DNA of 64,000 nucleotides, from positions 4,588,001 to 4,652,000 of the forward strand of contig NC_070562.1 in assembly GCF_026914185.1 (NCBI RefSeq), written 5' to 3'. The notes under the pieces were generated by a model. The model had not been told where the DNA came from, ran no database searches, and saw nothing but the letters and a program-made list of their open reading frames with translations. Positions within the stretch are counted from its first letter, which is position 1. Each line of letters begins with the position of its first letter. Below are positions 62,380-64,000 of this stretch, one piece after another. Both the position numbers and the translations under genes were made by a program. Source of the stretch: Puccinia triticina (taxonomy: Eukaryota; Basidiomycota; Pucciniomycetes; Pucciniales; Pucciniaceae).

Positions 62380-64000
62380 TTGGCGCAGACCGTAGATGGC
62401 TTTCTTTAGGTCGAGTACTGAATTAGGCGGGCAGTCATAGCCCTGCGGTGGGAGGAGGGTTACTGTCTCTTCAAGCGGGCACGTCAAGAAGGCACTTCGG
62501 ACGTCTAATTGGTGTATAAGCATGCCGTTGTTTGCGGCAAAAGAGATTAGGAGCCTCAGGGATGCTGCTTTTCCGGTTGGGGCGTAAATGACGTTGAAGT
62601 TTCTGCCGTGAATTTGGCGAAAGCCCTGCGCGCAGATCCGGGCTTTAATTTCAATTACCTCATTGCTAGGCCCTAGCTTGCGCCGATAAGCCCATGTCGA
62701 CGGGAGTAGTTCATCCTTGTCGCTTCTTTGCCTAACCGTCCAGACTTGATGGTGGAGCATGTTTGCTATTTCCTTTAGCTTGGCTTGAATCCAGTGTTGA
62801 CGATCCTTGCCGCTCATCGCTTGTCAATGTGTTTTCGGATCAATTTCGATCTCGACCAGGAAGGCTTGTCAAGATCTCTTCCCAGTAACGATATTGGCTG
62901 CGTCAATGGCGCTTGAGATTTCCTTTGCTGGCGGGGCGGTTGTCCACGCATATTGGCTACCTGCCGAGGCAGGGGACTGCTTGTTATGAGTGTCAGCAGA
63001 GTTGGCAGGGATTGGCGACTGGCTTGCACGCAATTGCCGAACAATGTCCCCAAGGTCTCGTTCGTCCTCGTCTAGTCCGCGCTGAGCCTCCTCCAGTTCT
63101 TGTACCGTTTCCTCCTCGCTGTACGGCATGGGTTCTTCTTGCTTGAACATTGGCAGCTTGTTGGGGCCAAATGGAGTGAAGCTTTTGTTGAGTGGTGGAC
63201 AGTCGGGAAAGGTCGTCTCGTCGAAGTGCAGATGTTTCACCGTAACGATGGCTCTATCCTCCATACGGTATACCTTGTAAGATGAATAATCATTGTCGTA
63301 TCCTAATAGAATACCTTCCCAAGATATTGAGGCGAATTTCGACTCTCTCTTTTGCTTCGGCTTAACTATCCACACGCGGCAGCCAAAAGGCCGGAAGAAG
63401 TGGACGTTTGGCTTCATTTTGAACATCAGTTCGAGAGGCATTACCCTTCCTTTCGAGAGGGTGGGCAAGCAGTTGGTTGTCGCGGTGGCTGTCTGAACAG
63501 CTTCAGCCCACCATTCCGGGGCCATATTGGCCTGCATCATGAGGCATTGCGTCATGTCTATAATGGTTCGATTCGCTCTCTCGGCCATCCCGTTGTTCTG
63601 CGGGGTGTATGCCGGCGCCACGTTGTGCTGGATGCCTTCGGCCGTGAGATAATCTCCAAGTGAACCATTGACGAACTCCCCACCTCCGTCGGATATCAAT
63701 TTCTTCATTTCGTAACCGGTCTGCTTCTCGAAGAACACACGAAAATTGCGGATCGCCTGGGCCGCCATGCTTTTTTCCTTTAGGATGGAGGTGTGGATGA
63801 ATCCGGTATGCTGGTCCACTAGCGTGAGAAAGTACCTCGCTCCTCCATTGGTTGGAGGCGAGATAGGGCCAACTAGATCGGCGTGAATTACACTCAACGG
63901 GTCCTCTGCCGTCTTGAAGTGTCCGCTGCAAGCTAGCCATGTTAGTTTCCCTTGCATGCAGGCAGTGCATGCGTGGGTTTTCGTCAGATCTAGGGGCTCG
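62380..64000 (-). mobile_element. Copia-5, partial Ty1/copia element running off the right edge
   Basis: Integrase and the first half of RT of a copia family distinct from Copia-1 to -4. It is cut at 62380 by the XZ repeat in the middle of RT (after KKAIYGLRQ). LTRs are not in the window. Confidence 0.88.
62380..64000 (-). pseudogene. pol: Copia-5 Pol fragment (integrase, RT N-terminal half)
   Basis: Frame open at the window edge. Integrase zinc end CTAC(M)QGKLT, catalytic motifs VIHADLVGPI, LISDGGGEFVNG and TPQNNGMAERANRT (D,D,E intact), then the RPFGCRVWIV fold. After an acidic linker, RT begins: RRKLGPSNEVIEIKARICAQ, FNVIYAPTGKAASLRLL, QLDVRSAFLTCPLEE, KKAIYGLRQ, where the XZ repeat starts. 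TGA at 62869-62871 and 62824-62826, both in frame and both in TTGA, interrupt the linker-RT boundary. The RT active site (YxDD) is missing through truncation. Confidence 0.9.

Overview
The window looks like accessory, transposon-packed DNA of a filamentous basidiomycete, most probably a rust fungus (Pucciniales). The reasons are spliceosomal introns of 59-112 nt, Ty3/gypsy polyproteins with an unusual FIDDGG-type reverse transcriptase box, several Ty1/copia families, Helitrons, and nonsense mutations of the TCG-to-TTG kind known from RIP-like decay in Pucciniomycotina. The species is inference; nothing here fixes it. No rRNA gene, intact tRNA gene or CRISPR array is visible.

Layout. 1-725: 3' part of a dispersed repeat (called XZ here). 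726-23415 (minus): one host gene for a single-pass membrane protein with a long Ser/Pro-rich tail, split by two gypsy retrotransposons in the same orientation: Gypsy-1 (2204-10762, TSD GCGG) and Gypsy-2 (10855-22308, TSD ACGG). Across both insertion sites the host reading frame is continuous. 23403-24285: XZ repeat 5' part and 174-bp satellite. 24286-about 26200 (minus): degenerate Helitron with a 123-bp MITE. 26700-39373 (plus): RhoGAP-like pseudogene interrupted by Copia-1 (26877-37737, TSD ACAAT), itself interrupted by Copia-2 (28025-33274, TSD TGAGA). 40196-40220 and 43733-43757: Helitron 3' termini facing a satellite block; the block also holds a cluster of palindromes (40440-41051). 44160-44885: GC-rich host gene fragment. 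44886-47290: minisatellite element with a solo LTR (44984-45917, TSD TCTGG). 47326-49545: truncated Copia-3. 51483-60540: 33-bp minisatellite interrupted by a hAT element (52121-58921), itself interrupted by Copia-4 (52725-58650, TSD ACATT). 60672-62379: full XZ repeat. 62380-64000: part of Copia-5.

The most unusual content is in the two gypsy elements. Gypsy-1 carries five homologous intron-like sequences of 101-114 nt, each with a GTAAG donor and a polypyrimidine-AG acceptor, in the 5' leader, in pol and at the pol end (introner-like). Gypsy-2 has nearly identical LTRs and open gag and pol, and carries between pol and its 3' LTR a complete five-exon gene (13019-14403) on the opposite strand, with its own TATA box and four phase-0 introns. 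Both gypsy elements end gag with the same slippery heptamer and TGA, so Pol is probably made by -1 frameshifting.

Most retroelements are dead. Of 13 in-frame nonsense codons identified, 10 are TGA and 9 of those sit in TTGA, and two catalytic Asp-to-Asn changes fit the same substitution on the other strand.
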